Assembly: GCA_028583405.1 (NCBI GenBank)
Contig: CM053246.1
Span: 22,974,412 to 23,038,411, forward strand
Source of the DNA: Pogonophryne albipinna
Lineage: Eukaryota > Chordata > Actinopteri > Perciformes > Artedidraconidae
DNA: 64,000 bases
Reading direction: 5' to 3'
A program made the translations under genes and the position numbers. The notes under the pieces were generated by a model. That model had not been told where the DNA came from. It was given only the letters and a program-made list of their open reading frames with translations, and ran no database searches. Numbering within the stretch: position 1 is the first letter of the stretch; each line of letters begins with the position of its first letter. This document shows positions 47,081-59,479 of this stretch, one piece after another.

Positions 47081-49705
47081 AGAAACCTTTTCCATAAAAA
47101 AGTGTATTAAGTATATAAGTAATATGATGTAACTGTGCAGAGGTTGGTGAGAAGGGACTTCCCTCTGATCACCCTAATGCTGCAAAGCTGCTCTCATCAT
47201 GTCGGAGTAACTTTAATAAATCCAGTGTGTACCTGCAGGGCTCTGCTTGTGTATTCAGCTTCACCTCAAATCAAAAATGCGCTAAGCCAGCGACTGATCT
47301 ATCTATGGGGTGTGGAGACACTGCAGGACTTTGTCTTTCCTCTTTCTCAAATCCTTGAAAATCCTTTACACAGCCATGTGTACTGGGCAAAAACAAATAC
47401 AAAGAGGAAAACAGTATGAATGCAAAGTGGAAAGTTCCTCTCAGAAGTCCTGAGTGACGCAGCCAGGAAGACGTCCACATCGCAGCTGGAGCTAAATTAT
47501 TGGCTGACTTTGACACAGTAGACTTTCAAGAGGATTTATTTAATTTTATGCTCTAGTTGAGGTTGAAAAAAATCATGAATCATTTTGTTATCTTTCCTTA
47601 TATTCCTCTGATGAATTATGTTGAAACAAAGCTTTCCTGCAACAGTTTAGTGTGGATAGGTTTAAAAGCATTTCAGTGTCAGAGGATGGATCTGCGGAAC
47701 TTCTAAATAATTTCTCTTAGGTATATCATTTTTTAAGTGGTCCCAAAAGCTGTAACAAACATAATCTAATATCTCTTTAGAGCTTTGTGATATATTTGCA
47801 ATTATAATTGTATTCATTACATTTTTGGAACAGCTTATCCCAAAAGTTATCACTGTGTTGAGCTACTGCAGAGTTTCAGCTAAAGGGTATGTAGCAAACA
47901 CAATATTTTTCATTCTTTTACCCGTTCACCCAGCCAGAAGAACTTCATTTTCTTAAAGCTCTGGAGAGCAGAATATCCAATTCATAAGGGTCACTGCCAT
48001 TGCATTTCGGCACAACACAGATGTGCCACAGCTATTTTGCCCTCTGTTTGCCCTGCTGTGTTTGTGCAATTTTCCTCCTGTGGTGGCCTCCATGTTTATC
48101 ACCCTTATCTCCCATGGCCTGGCCACTGCTGAGCGGAGCTGAGCTGTGAACACACTTGAGACCTGTGAAGCTTGTCAGGACCCCTGACTCACGGCCTACC
48201 TTTTTACTTTAACAAAGGCACTGACCACCTTTCAGATATTATTCAATAGTGTGATGAAGGATTTCACTACATATCTGCATCTACAATAAACTAAATGTAA
48301 AAGGAATGTGAGTTGATGTGGGTACAAGGAAATGTAACCCAGTGAACTGAGCATGAGCTGTGTCACATTTAACATTGGGATAACATTAGCATAAATAATT
48401 AAATACTGATTTGCAGCACATCATGAGTTCCATATATAATACTATAGACGCAGTTCTGTATTTTAATGTGATTATGTGTTGACTCTTGATCAGCTGGGGA
48501 TTATCACTGTCAAATCAATCGACAGTAAGGAGAATACTTACTTCCGGGTCTAAAATTCTCCGTTATCCAATGGGAATGGACGCTCACATTGCCTTTAAGA
48601 GCAGCCGACATGGACGGATGCGGTGCTTCCCTGGGTGTCAAATACCACCACTGATGGGAATACATTGCAATCAGTTGAAAGCTCTTTGCGTCCGTTCATG
48701 AAGCTGAAGGAGACTCGGCGCGTCACAACTGCACGCCATAGGACCCTGAACAAGCGTCGCTTTTGGACGATCAGGGAGTGAGACTTTGTTGACTTTGACA
48801 TTAGATATCTTTGGAATTCCAAATGCGTTCTGTATGCAAATGGTATAAATGTTTTATACTAAAGTATTGGTGCTGCATGGAGATTAATAGCAGCTTGGCA
48901 GTGCATAGGCTGTTGAATTAGCATTCCCCGTCTCTTGGGCTCTGTTCGGCTCCTGTCTGCCAGAGAGATGATAGGTCCTGCTCTGCAGACAGGGACATCC
49001 CAGAATAAGTGACATGCCATCTCTGCATTAACTGTTAATGCGTATAGGGCTCAGTTACATATCTGCATTGAACACTAAAGTCAGTGGAGCACTCTGCAGC
49101 CTATGCAGATGTGTACAAATGGTTTGGTGGTACTGAGTATGCATTAATGACAGCACTATTAAATAGCAACTGAACTGCATTACAACAGCCTCGTCAAAGT
49201 TGAATGTTGGCTTTATGAAGTGTTATATAAAAGTATATACGTTATAGTCAGTATTGCACAAAACTAACAATAACCTCCTCCAGCAGTGCGGTGTGAGATT
49301 TTCCCTTTAGTGAACACAATAAAAGTGTGTGAAAGAAGAAGAAGAAAAAAGACCATTACCTTGCAATTGCTGTGACACTCCAGGGAGCCTCACACAATCC
49401 TTTCACAGTCTTTTTAATCTTTAGTCCATATCCATTGTTCATGTTCCAATAACAATCCTATAATTATGTTTAGAACATGTCTTTTGTTATTGCAAAGCTT
49501 TGAGGACTCCTATATGGTCTGTTTTTTGTGTTGATTTGGAGGTTTGATATTCCGCAGAGGCAGAAGTCTGTATAAATTGCCTGTGTAATTACTAGCAGCG
49601 CTTTACAAATGACCCGGTCAATATTGTTGGTTGGCCTGGAGAAAAAGACGAGGAAAAGCACCCAAAAAAGTTTCTTGTTTCTTTTAGTGATATGTATTTA
49701 TTTAT
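47081..49705. other. Intergenic, nothing firmly recognised
   Basis: A GC-richer patch at about 48530-48790 contains an ETS-like CTTCCGG and several short frames, perhaps an old repeat, but no intact exon. The rest is AT-rich and featureless. Confidence 0.35.
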
Positions 49706-49717
49706 TAGTTTATTCCA

Positions 49718-51184
49718 TCCATCCATCCATCTTCTCCCGCTTATCCGTGGTCGGGTCGCGGGGGTAGCAGTTCCAGCAGAGAGCCCCAAACTTTCTTTTC
49801 CCTGGCCACATCAACCAGCTCTGACTGGGGGATCCCAAGGCGCTCCCAGGCCAGCGAAGAGATATAATCCCTCCACCTGGTCCTAGGTCTACCCCTTGGT
49901 CTCTTCCCAGCTGGACGTGCCTGGAACACCTCCCTAGGGAGGCGCCCAGGTGGCATCCTTACTAGGTGCCTGAACCACCTCAACTGGCTCCTTTCGACGC
50001 GAAGGAGGAGCGGTTCAACTCCGAGTCCCTCCCGGATGACTGAACTTCTCACCTTATACCTAAGGGAGACACCAGCCACCCTGCGGAGAAAACCCATCCC
50101 GGCCGCTTGTATCCGCGATCTCGTTCTTTCGGTCATGACCCATCCTTCATGACCATAGGTGAGGGTAGGAACAAAAATGGCCCGGTAGACAGCGAGCTTT
50201 GCCTTCTGGCTTAGCTCCCTTTTCGTCACAACGGTGCGGTAAAGCGACTGCAGTACCGCTCCCGCTGCTCCGATTCTCCGGCCCATCTCACGCTCCATTG
50301 TTCCTTCACTCGAGAACAAGACACCGAGATACTTGAACTCCTTCACTTGGGGTAAGGATTCATTCCCTACTTGGAGTGGACAGTCCATCGGTTTCCTGCT
50401 GAGAACCATGGCCTCAGATTTGGAGGTGCTGATCCTCATCCCAGCCGCTTCACACTCGGTTGCGAACCGATCCAGTGAGTGCTGAAGGTCGCAGACCGAT
50501 GAAGCCTCTAGAACCACATCATCTGCAAAAAGCAGTGGTGCAAACCGAACTGCAGACCCCCTCCCCCACGACTACGCCTCGAAATCCGATCCATGTATAT
50601 TACAAACAGGATTGGTGACAAAGCGCAGCCCTGGCGGAGGCCAACCCTCACCGGAAATGGGTCCGGCTTACTGCCGAGGACCCGGACACAGCTCTCGCTT
50701 TGGGAGTACAGAGATTGGATGGCCCTGAGTAGAGACCCCCTCACTCCATACTCCCGCAGCACCTCCCACAGTAACTCCCTGGGAACTCCATCATACGCCT
50801 TCTCCAAGTCTATAAAACACATGTAGACCGGATAAGCGTACTCCCAGGCCCCCTCCAGGATCCTTTGCGAGAGTAAAAAGCTGATCCGTCGTTCCACGAC
50901 CAGGACGGATTCCGCATTGTTCCTCCTCAATCTGAGGTTCGACAATCGGCCTGACCCTCCTTTCGAGTACCTTAGAGTAAACTTTCTCGGGGAGGCTGAG
51001 TAGTGTGATGCCTCTGTAATTGGCACACACCCTCTGATCCCCCTTTTTAAAAAGGGGAACCACCATCCCGGTCTGCCACTCCTTCGGTACTGTTTCCGAC
51101 TTCCACGCAACGTTGATGAGACGTGTCAACCATGACAGTCCCTCAACACCCAGAGCCTTCAGCATTTCTGGGCGGATCTCTCTC
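49718..51184 (-). mobile_element. 5'-truncated non-LTR retrotransposon (LINE), 3' half of reverse transcriptase
   Basis: Minus-strand frames at 51165-50791, 51110-50508 and 50517-49741 together encode an endonuclease-type LINE reverse transcriptase: PKEWQTGMVVPLFKKGD, NYRGITLLS, CFIDLEKAYDGVPRELLW, LRQGCALSPILF, then the C-terminal KEFKYLGVLFSSEGTMEREM, GWVMTERTRSRIQAAGMGF and RPRGRPRTRWRDYI. Frame breaks separate the pieces and the YADD region is damaged, so it is inactive. The 3' end is a (GGAT)n tail, plus strand CCATCCATCCATCC. TAGTTTATTCCA is found on both sides (49706-49717 and 51185-51196), a 12-bp target-site duplication. The tandem-repeat tail suggests an RTE-like clade, but clade assignment is uncertain. 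Confidence 0.92.
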
Positions 51185-51196
51185 TAGTTTATTCCA

Positions 51197-53524
51197 CTCA
51201 TGGCAATTATTATAAAACAGAACATGTACACTTTATGCAGTTTTTGTAGCCCATGATGGAAGTTATTGCTGATCATCAAGTGTAAAAAACTATTTTGGAA
51301 AATGACAACTCTTAAGATAACAGTCTATACATCACAATGTAAGCAGGAAGTCTACATAAAGTATATATTAAATACACATGGTGTACCTTTGTTTTGTCCT
51401 TTTCTTTAAAATAATTTAGTGTTGGTTTACAGTACTAAATTCCCTTGATAAATATCATATTTAGTTATATTTTCCAAATCATTTCAGGCTGCTATATAAT
51501 GAACGGAATAAGGTGGAAAAAGGGACACTTTATTGCCTCGTCCTTTGTGTTTATTGCTGGATTATGACATTATATTGCATGACTGAAAATGCAATATAAA
51601 GTGTGTTTGTATTATAGCATTTGTACTGTCTTTTGTTTTCTGGATTGTTTCTGAAAGCATTGTGTCTCTTCTATAATTACTTAGTAATTAAAGTCTTTAG
51701 CCATTGCTTCTCCATTAATAAGCCTTTTATGCTCGTAATCAAATAATTTATGTTCAAAACATAATAGTTCATATTATAAACAGTAAGTCATAGACTATTG
51801 AGATGAGAACCTGGTCATGCTCATCATAATTATATTATCTGTTCAGCACCTCTCTCCCTTTTTGTTGAATTTGAGCTGACCATTTCCACTTTCTACTTGT
51901 TGTAAAATGTAGTCAAAGAAACTATCAGCGTTTGTATTTTGTTATGTTCCCATGAAGATAGCCATCTACACCACATTATATAGAGTCAAAACTGAGGACA
52001 ATGCCTTTACTGTAAGTAGAAATGAGTAACTGGTAAGAGAATGACGTTTTTTCTATTTTGTCTGTTGTGCCCGGAAAACAAGATAGTGCAGCATTTATAC
52101 ATTTTTCATGAACAAAACTCTCTGCTGATTGTCCCTCTGCCATCCCAAGGCAGCAGTTTCAAAATGAACTTGGTCCCTTGGGAGTGGAGCCCTATTATAT
52201 GATTTACCGACTGGATCCTCGAGGGAAGTTTTCTGGACGCTGCCTCTGGACACTGCTACCCTTCTGCTACACTTCCTCCCATTACGATCACAGCTGAAAG
52301 GCTCGAAGCTCAGAAAGCGAAGGACAAGTAGAGTATGGCGCTGTGGGACTTTTGTGAGCACAGAGCTGCTTTAACACTCTGACCAGTGGGAACACACTTT
52401 GGAGAGTCATCAGAGAGTTGGCAACACATTGCTGTAATCCTGAATGCATTAACCTTGATCCCCCATCTTGGCTTACTGCAGGAAACAGGTGGGCAATGCA
52501 GTGGGAAGATGGGAAAATAAAGATGCAATTTGTCTTCTATGAAATGAAGGGGTTTGGTCGACCGAAATACTACATAGAATCTTCTCTTGTGAGGGCATTT
52601 GCCATAGAGACTTTGATCAAATAGAAGAGGAAGCAAACCAAACATTAATCACAATCAGTGTTCTTTGGCTGAGAAAGCACTTAACCTGACGATACCATGC
52701 CCAAAGGCAAGACTGAATGCTCACGCCTTTGGAAAAAAAAAGCTTGCTAATTCGTCAAAAAGTCTGTGGAAAGCATTGTTTTGTAAATGAGCTGTACTCC
52801 TCAACTATTGAGTCCACAGTTCATCTTTCACTGAGAACCTTAATACCCTCCGGCTTGGGACAGGTGCTGTGCAAATTGCTTCCTTTAAATGATTGATGAG
52901 GGAAGCTCTGTCCGTGTTGAGACTAAGACTGAAGTCTATGTGGCACAAAAGTAGGAGATTTAGATTCAGCATGGAAATCATGAAAAAAACTAAGACCCCA
53001 AAGGAGAAAATGACTGAGCTTTAAGGATCATCAAATGTGCATTAAGCGACATCTGACTGATCAACCTCAGCTAATTGACTCAACTGGCTTCCAAATGTGA
53101 ACTTCTACTGCAGAATAATGCAGTAAATAATAATAATCAGTAGATGTGTTAAATATAAAGTCAGAATTCAAGATAGAGTATTGATTTGTGAAGCAGGTGT
53201 GAATGCAGTTAGGTGCCGACAACTTCTACACAGAAATTGAACGCCAGCAATCCAGTTCTTCTCGGGTCACAGTTCTCTCTCTTGAAACACTGCAGTAAAA
53301 TAGTTTTTGCGCGATAGCTTTTCAAATTAACTTTGTATTATTCAGCCTCACAGTATCACCGTATTCTCAATTGGGGTTATTTGTTTTTCAAAAGTGTTTT
53401 GTTGTACTCACACTTAAAACACTGGATTTACAATTTACAAACATATTCCAGAATACTTGTGTGCTTTGGCATTTAAGATAACCATAAGGTAGGTCACCAG
53501 TAACTACATGAAATAAAACTATAG
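51197..53524. other. Intergenic, nothing recognised
   Basis: AT-rich DNA with no supported exon or repeat family. Confidence 0.4.
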
Positions 53525-53640
53525 GGCAGGCCTATTCAAATGGCGGCCCACGGGCCAGATGCGGCCCAGAACCAACTCCCGAGTGGCCCAGCCTCCCGTA
53601 GCCAAATTCCTACACTAGTACAGACAATGAACGCAACACT
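53525..53640 (+). mobile_element. hAT-type transposon left end (interrupted)
   Basis: CAGGCCTATTCAAATGGCGG followed by CCCACGGGCCAGATGCGGCC has the look of the terminal sequence of GTF2IRD2/ZBED-like hAT elements. The matching transposase remnant resumes at 56541 after an unrelated 2.9-kb insert. Confidence 0.5.
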
Positions 53641-54276
53641 CCGCGTTGCATAGAAACCAGCGCCATATAGATAGAAGAGTTACGACAACGGAAGACCAAA
53701 AACGGTTATCGTCACGTGGTTCATGTAGACGAGGATCGTTCCCCGGAAGTTCATGGCGGGCAATGTGAATGCAATGATAACAGGAGATAGAACTACGATT
53801 TTTGGTAATTATTAGTGAATAAAGGTTTTGATTTGCAATATTTATACAACAAATCGATATGTGTATGTATTTACATCAATATGTTTTAAAAAATAAAATA
53901 GAATTTGCTAATATTAAGTGATAATATTAGGATTAGTGTGAACAACAAGTTTACATGTTAGGCTAACAGTGCCTTGGTTAAAGAGCCTGTTGCTGTTTAT
54001 TTATAGCTTTGAATTCTTTAAAACCAATATTATCTTCTTAAACTTGTATGGTAGTCAGGAGCATCACTTTCTAATGTTTATTGATATATTTAGAGGGAGG
54101 GGATCTAAAGTAATGCTTTAAAATTCAGATTAGATTAATTTCTACCATTTTCTTAAATTCATGGTAGTTTCAGTAATCCCATGGTAATTGAGGACACAAG
54201 TTATCTAAATGACTAATGTCATCTTTATGGCTTACAGAAAGGACAGGAGACCGACAGGTGACTATCAAAGGACTAG

Positions 54277-54310
54277 CAGCAGCAGCAGCAGCATGATGAT
54301 GATGATGATG
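54277..54310 (+). repeat. Short (AGC)n(ATG)n triplet repeat
   Basis: About six AGC units followed by six ATG units, within the THAP element upstream of its first THAP exon. Confidence 0.8.
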
Positions 54311-54445
54311 TTAAATGTGTTGTTTTAGGAACATCCATTGCACATACATGGAATTCAATAAACATTGAATAGCATATCATGCAGTTTGTCTGTGCCTTTT
54401 CCTCCGTGTTGTCCTGGTTTGCTGTGCTGCCTCCTAGTCGCCACC

Positions 54446-55311
54446 ATGGTTTGCTGTGCTGCCTGGGGATGCTCAAATCGCTCCGAGAAAGGAGTACGAA
54501 TGTACGGCTTCCCCACTGACACAGAGCGGAGGAAGCAGGAGCAATGTCACGACCAACAGCAAAAAAATATGTGATTTATATACAAACACTGCATTTGCAC
54601 TTTTTCACAAAACGAAAACCACACCATTGGGAAAGCTTAATGTTTTGTTTAATACAAAAAAACAGGGAAAGGCTTGAAAAACACTGAGAGTTGAGACTCA
54701 GGGTGCAGGTCTCAGTGCAGGTATTCAGGCTCCATTGAATCCCCCTCTGGTTCTTGTGCTGAAAGAGGGAGTAACAGACAGGAGAAAGGGTTATACACAC
54801 CTATATAGCACACCTATTGGATGGGAAATTGCCTTGGGGAGATAAGGTGTGGTCTCTGTTCCCAACTGAAGTTATGGAACTTTATTATTTGTGAGTTTAA
54901 CAAAGAATGACAAATGGCATCAGTAACAGATGTGATATGAATTTCTATAAAGTTGTCTCACATTCTTGGTCATATTTTATATACAGTATGTAATGAGTAT
55001 AACATGTCCAGTAAGTATAAAGTGTTTCCTAATACTGTGTATTCAACCACTATGGAATATGTATGTGGGTCAGACAAAACTGAGTTGTTCTGTGTGTGAA
55101 GTAACCTCAAGTCACTCCGCAGGCACATTTTTTGATGCAGACCAGTTTGTCAAGACAAAAAAGGGCAAGACTAGGCTGAGAGCAGAGGCTATACCCACCA
55201 TCTTCGTGCATCGCCCTGTTGTCAAAAAGAGAAGGGCCCCTGCACCACGATTCACCCCGGGACCTGTATCTACAAAGCCCATAGCTCATGATCACAGCGA
55301 TAGTGTGAAAG
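54446..55311 (+). pseudogene. Degenerate THAP zinc-finger gene
   Basis: Exon with a CTCCTAG acceptor and a perfect Kozak start (GCCACCATGG) encodes MVCCAAWGCSNRSEKG, then VRMYGFPTDTERRKQ. These are the first cysteines, the GxxMYxFP strand and the Arg/Lys helix of a THAP domain. It then hits a stop (about 54572) without the conserved Trp; the adjacent frame (VTTNSKK) suggests a lost base. A second exon (55123-55311, acceptor CCGCAG, donor GTGACA) encodes FFDADQF and RLRAEAIPTIFVHRP, the C-terminal half of the same domain including the AxPTIF motif. The His expected in the Cys-x-x-His pair is out of frame. THAP domains bind DNA; this copy looks inactive. Confidence 0.7.
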
Positions 55312-56540
55312 GTGACACAGGTATAATAAGTATGAACTCTTAGTAACAAAAGTAATATTTCTTATTTTTAAGTGGAATAATTTTTTTAACGTTCGAACAT
55401 TTACAGTGCCATGTCTTCTACTTAAATTAGTCTCAAAGATTGAGGGAAGAAGGGAAGGGATCACTGCCCTCCACCTGCCAGCACCCAGCCAGAGGAGCGC
55501 AAACAACAAAAACAAGCAAGGTGTCCCGTCATGTACCTGGAAGTTTGGGTTGGCAAAATGGAGTAAGAGAGGGACTTGAAAAACCTTGGTGGCTCTCTAC
55601 TCATGTTGTTACAGTTGTCTTGGTTACAGCTCTCAAGTTTTTTTTTGTGCCATTTCCACATCTTTAGAAAATATGAAAAAATTGAAGTGAAATCAACCTC
55701 TTCTCTGGAGAACAAACTTTGATTTCTCTGTCTTGTGAATTTGCAGTCTTGCAGTTTTGCTCCTCCACCTGTAACATCACTGCCCCTCCACCTGCCATAC
55801 AGTAGGTTACTAACAAGATTACTTATATAATACAGTGATAGAATACATGTTTAGTATGCTTACTTATATAAAACAGTAGTATTAAACTTACCTTGTGTTT
55901 TCACTCTCACTTAAGTCCCTCTCCCTTTGCCATCAATCCAAAATCAGCTGACCTGCAACATTATACAGACAGGTAATAATCAACATAATCACAAGGACAC
56001 AATGTGGCTCTGCTAAAAACACTCACTCTTACACGCACCAAAGTTTATATTTATCTAATATTTAACTCCCTCCACCCCCGCATACAATCCCGTTTAGAAG
56101 CCCCTCTTCTCTAATTCAACAACGTTGGACGAAATGACATTAAGAGAACGGAATTTACAATTAAAAGGCTGTTCAACGTGTGTTGCTAACTTGATTCGGT
56201 ATCCTAGCTTAATCTGTTATCTGTAAACGTTCCCTAAATCTACTAATTTAGGGATAATCCACTGACATCCTTAAATACACATGTTAATTTGAATCAGATG
56301 TACTGATAATATCCGCAATATAAATCTTTAAACTTCTTCTTACCTTTAAAAGTCCGTCACGAACGGTCTATTAATGCTGCAACTCTACAGCTCTGCTAGC
56401 CTTGGCGCTAACTTCCGGGGAACGATTGAGAGACTCCACGATCCGCCATTGCTGTAAAAAAGTGGTCCATTGGAGTGAACGGAGATGACGTAACTCTCAG
56501 TCTATATGGCGCTGATAGAAACCACAACGCAGCACGTTTT

Positions 56541-57084
56541 TTGAAAGTGCATCTAGTGGTGCTAGTAACGGTGGTCATATGATAGCAACTCTAAAACATG
56601 TCTCTCTCAACTCTGAAGCGTAAACAAAGACAAAACGGTCATTGATCTTGTGGAGCAGATGCGCGCATTCCAAGTCAAGCTGGACCTTTTCGCGACCGAC
56701 TTGAGTACGGGTCAGATGCTGCATTTTCCGACGCTCCGCAAACACATCACATCCCCAGCACAAATCACGGATGTGATGACAGAATTCATTGCGAGGTTGA
56801 AAGAGAACTTTGCCGGTCGATTGGATGGACTTGCTCTGCCCACAGAGGTGATGGGCTTTGTCAGAGACCCCTTCACTGTTGCAATAGAGGGGGACGTATC
56901 AACCAGAGCAAAGGAAGTGGTCCCCTGCATCGACGAGGGGACATTTATACTGGAACTTATTGACATGCAGTCATCCGTAACCATGGCACAAGAGCAGCGC
57001 ACTAACGGGCCAGCGAAGTTTATGGGATTAGTTTTGTATCATAAAGATAAGGCAACACTTTCGCAGAATAAAGCAAAACTATGA
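56541..57084 (+). pseudogene. hAT transposase fragment (GTF2IRD2/ZBED-like)
   Basis: An open frame reads QMRAFQVKLDLFATDLSTGQ, MLHFPTLRKH, EFIARLKENFAGRLDG, FVRDPFTV and EVVPCIDEGTFILELIDMQS. This matches the region before the C-terminal dimerisation domain of the hAT transposases related to GTF2IRD2 and ZBED5. It loses similarity near 57010 (after NGPAKF), and the start of the protein and the hATC domain are missing. No catalytic function is expected. Confidence 0.8.
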
Positions 57085-57290
57085 GTTTAAAAGAAAAAAA
57101 AACTGAGTCAAGCAAAAGAAAATAAATTTCAAAAATAAAACTATAAGTTGCAAACAAATCATTTGTGTAATCATGTAAACTATAAGTCTTTTTCTTTGTT
57201 TTAACATATGTTTTTGTTTGCAGTTCTTGTTTCTTCTTTCTCAATGATCAGACTTTTGCTCTCGCTGCAGCTTGCTCTTTTGCTTTCCCT

Positions 57291-57330
57291 CATTTAGTGG
57301 GAATGCTGTTAACAGCATTCCCACTAAATG
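57291..57330. repeat. Perfect 40-bp palindrome
   Basis: CATTTAGTGGGAATGCTGTT is followed directly by its exact reverse complement, centred on GTTAAC with no spacer. The half-site GCATTCCCACTA occurs again at about 59431, so the pair may be abutting inverted ends of one repeat family. Confidence 0.95.
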
Positions 57331-58316
57331 TTCTTCTACGGACGAATTTTTATGATTCCGCTGGTATTTTGGCCCTCTTCTCCTCCCGCATTGAACATCG
57401 CAGTAACTCCCTTCAAACATCAAAACGTTCAGCTCGGTCGGGAATCGATGGCTATTACTTTTCTCATTCATAACTTTCATAATTCCAGAGATACATCCCA
57501 TAATACATCACATTTTTAACATTGAAGTCAATGGAGGAAATCTTCAACTTCAACACATTTTCATGCGACTTCAACTGCTAACTGTTCATTCATACTTTCA
57601 CTCAGAAACCTCATTCCAACTTTCAAATGTTACAAATCTTTCTGACATCATTGGTGTAAAACAACTTTTAAATCTGATTCTTACTTTTAGAGATATTAAC
57701 ATTTGTTCAAACCTTGTTTTAGAGGTTTTCTTCACATTTTAACATTAACTAGAGTGCGTGATGTCACACCTAGAGGGTAAGAAATCTTGAAATGTGCCTT
57801 CATATTTAAAAAAAAAACTGCCATAATTCCCAAACCCTACATTCCTGGGACATAATTTTTCATGATAAACGTAGGAAAACATCTCGTAGCTTGAAAAATT
57901 ACAAATAATTAAGCAAAAATAATTCAACAAAATGCCTCTTGAGGGCATGAAGTGACAAAAACGTTCAACATTCCTCCATTGAAGCCCATTGTAATTTCAG
58001 GCAGATATTTCCTCACAGTAGCAGCCGCACACCTTTAGTTAAACTGCCAAAAAGGCCACATTATTAACCCGAAACTACACAACAATTACACTTCAGATAC
58101 TCAACTTCCTTGACATGCTTCACGTTTTGAAATTTCACAGATATCTGTTACGGTTCTTCCACAAAACGTTCACATGTAAGAGGTTTATCTCTCATTCAGA
58201 ACAATGGAAACCTGTGATCTCTACAGAGCTCGTTAGCTCAACTATAAACACCTGTGTAATGGAACACGATGCTGTCATCACTCCAACTGACATGCAGCAG
58301 ACTTCAACAGTCCAGC
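57331..58316. repeat. Body of an unidentified repeat between the palindrome and the 148-bp array
   Basis: No coding capacity was seen. Phrases such as TTGAAGTCAATGGAGGAAAT and CATTGAAGCCCATTGTAATT resemble repeated fish spacer DNA. Probably continuous with the array that follows, ending near 59442. Confidence 0.35.
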
Positions 58317-59128
58317 CGTGAAGACATCTTCGGGACAGTTTTGAGATTTCTTCAAATGCCGTTGCCATGGCAACACAATGCTCGCCTTGAAACACGGTTT
58401 TCTCATAGCTTCAGTGAAAATACTCCAAACAGCCCAGAACTTCACAGGTTTGGTAACGATGCAGCCATCAATGCATCTAAGCGTAGTATGGGGTGTCATG
58501 AAATGCCGTTGCCGTGGCGACAGACCACTCGCCATGAAACACGATGTGGCTGTAAGTCCAATGGACACGGTCCAATCGTCCCCCAATCTTACCTTGTATA
58601 TCACCGGTCCATGCCTCAACAGCTCTACGCCAAATCTGAGATCTCACCATATGCCGTTTCCATGGAAACTCATCCCTCGCCATAAAACATGATGTCGTTA
58701 TAAGTCCAATGGACACGGTCCAATCGTCCCCCAATCTTCCCTTGTATATCACCGGTCCATGCCTCAACAGCTCTACGCCAAATCTGAGATCTCACCATAT
58801 GCCGTTTCCATGGAAACGCATCCCTCACCATAAAACATGATGTCGCTATAACTCCTATGAAAATGTTCAAAAAGTGCTCAAACTTCACATGTGTGCTAAC
58901 ATTCCAGCCTTGAAGACATCTACAGGACAGTTTTGAGATTTCTTCAAATGCCGTTACCATGGCAACAAAGTACTCGCCTTGAAACACGGTTTTCTCATAA
59001 CTTCAGTGAAAATACTCCAAACAGCCCAAGACTTCACAGGTTTGGTAACGATGCAGCCATCAACGCATCTAAGCGTATTATGGGGTGTCATCAAATGCCG
59101 TTGCCATGGCGACAGATCATTCGCCATC
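58317..59128 (+). repeat. Tandem array of ~148-bp monomers, each with an X-box-like palindrome
   Basis: Six palindromic sites of the form GTTNCCATGGNAAC and close variants start at 58361, 58508, 58656, 58804, 58953 and 59100, with steps of 147, 148, 148, 149 and 147 bp. Each is preceded by ATGCC and followed about 10 bp later by CNCGCCNT or a variant and then NAAACA. Monomers 3 and 4 are nearly identical to each other, and monomers 1-2 resemble 5-6, so the order is A-B-C-C-A-B. Long reading frames crossing the array are repeat artefacts. Confidence 0.9.
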
Positions 59129-59232
59129 AAGTTAGTTCAGAAGTTTGCAGTTCAAATATTCTGCTGCTTTTCCAAGCCTTTTTACTTTCTTTTCTTCTCT
59201 CATCACACATTCAAGCCCCCAGTGTTCATGTA

Positions 59233-59395
59233 TCATTTCAATCTAAATTCTTCACTTTCTTCTTGCACATTTCATTTCAATCTAAATTCTTCACTTTCTT
59301 CTTACACATTTCATTTCAATCTAAATTCTTCACTTTCTTCTTACACATTTCATTTTAATCTAAATTCTTCACTTTCTTCTTACACATTACATTTC
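59233..59395 (+). repeat. 39-bp minisatellite, about four units
   Basis: Units read TTTCATTTCAATCTAAATTC then TTCACTTTCTTCTTACACA, nearly identical, with a period of 39 bp. The period is a multiple of three and therefore makes an artificial repeated reading frame. Confidence 0.95.
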
Positions 59396-59479
59396 AGCAT
59401 AGCAGTTTAGCGTCAGCTTTTCAGCATAAAGCATTCCCACTAGCAATTTCTTCAAGAATTGCATTCTCTAGTTTTTTGT

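Larger units (their letters stand above)
53640..56540. mobile_element. THAP-bearing element with ~120-bp imperfect inverted ends
   Basis: The left end (about 53625-53765) and the reverse complement of the right end (about 56405-56555) share, in the same order, CACTAG, GCGTTG, AGCGCCATATAGA, AGAGTTACG and ATCGTTCCCCGGAAGTT. Between them lies a broken plus-strand THAP gene. Each end also carries an inward-facing exon-like segment: a donor-like GTAATT after ACGATTTTTG on the left, and CTTTTAAAG then GTAAGA on the minus strand at the right (about 56345). Flanking sequence on both sides is hAT-like, so the element seems to have inserted into a hAT copy. The superfamily is unknown. Confidence 0.6.

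Noticed and set aside
48530..48800. Possible further THAP-like start near an ETS-like site
   Set aside because: The cysteine pattern (RCFPGCQ) is suggestive, but the frame breaks at once and no other THAP residue follows in any frame.
58317..59395. CRISPR-like array
   Set aside because: The repeats are long, contiguous, diverged monomers without unique spacers, in a vertebrate genome.
58269..59410. Open frames of 100-143 residues over the 148-bp and 39-bp repeats
   Set aside because: Overlapping frames on both strands recur with the repeat period and show no domain; they are by-products of the repeats.
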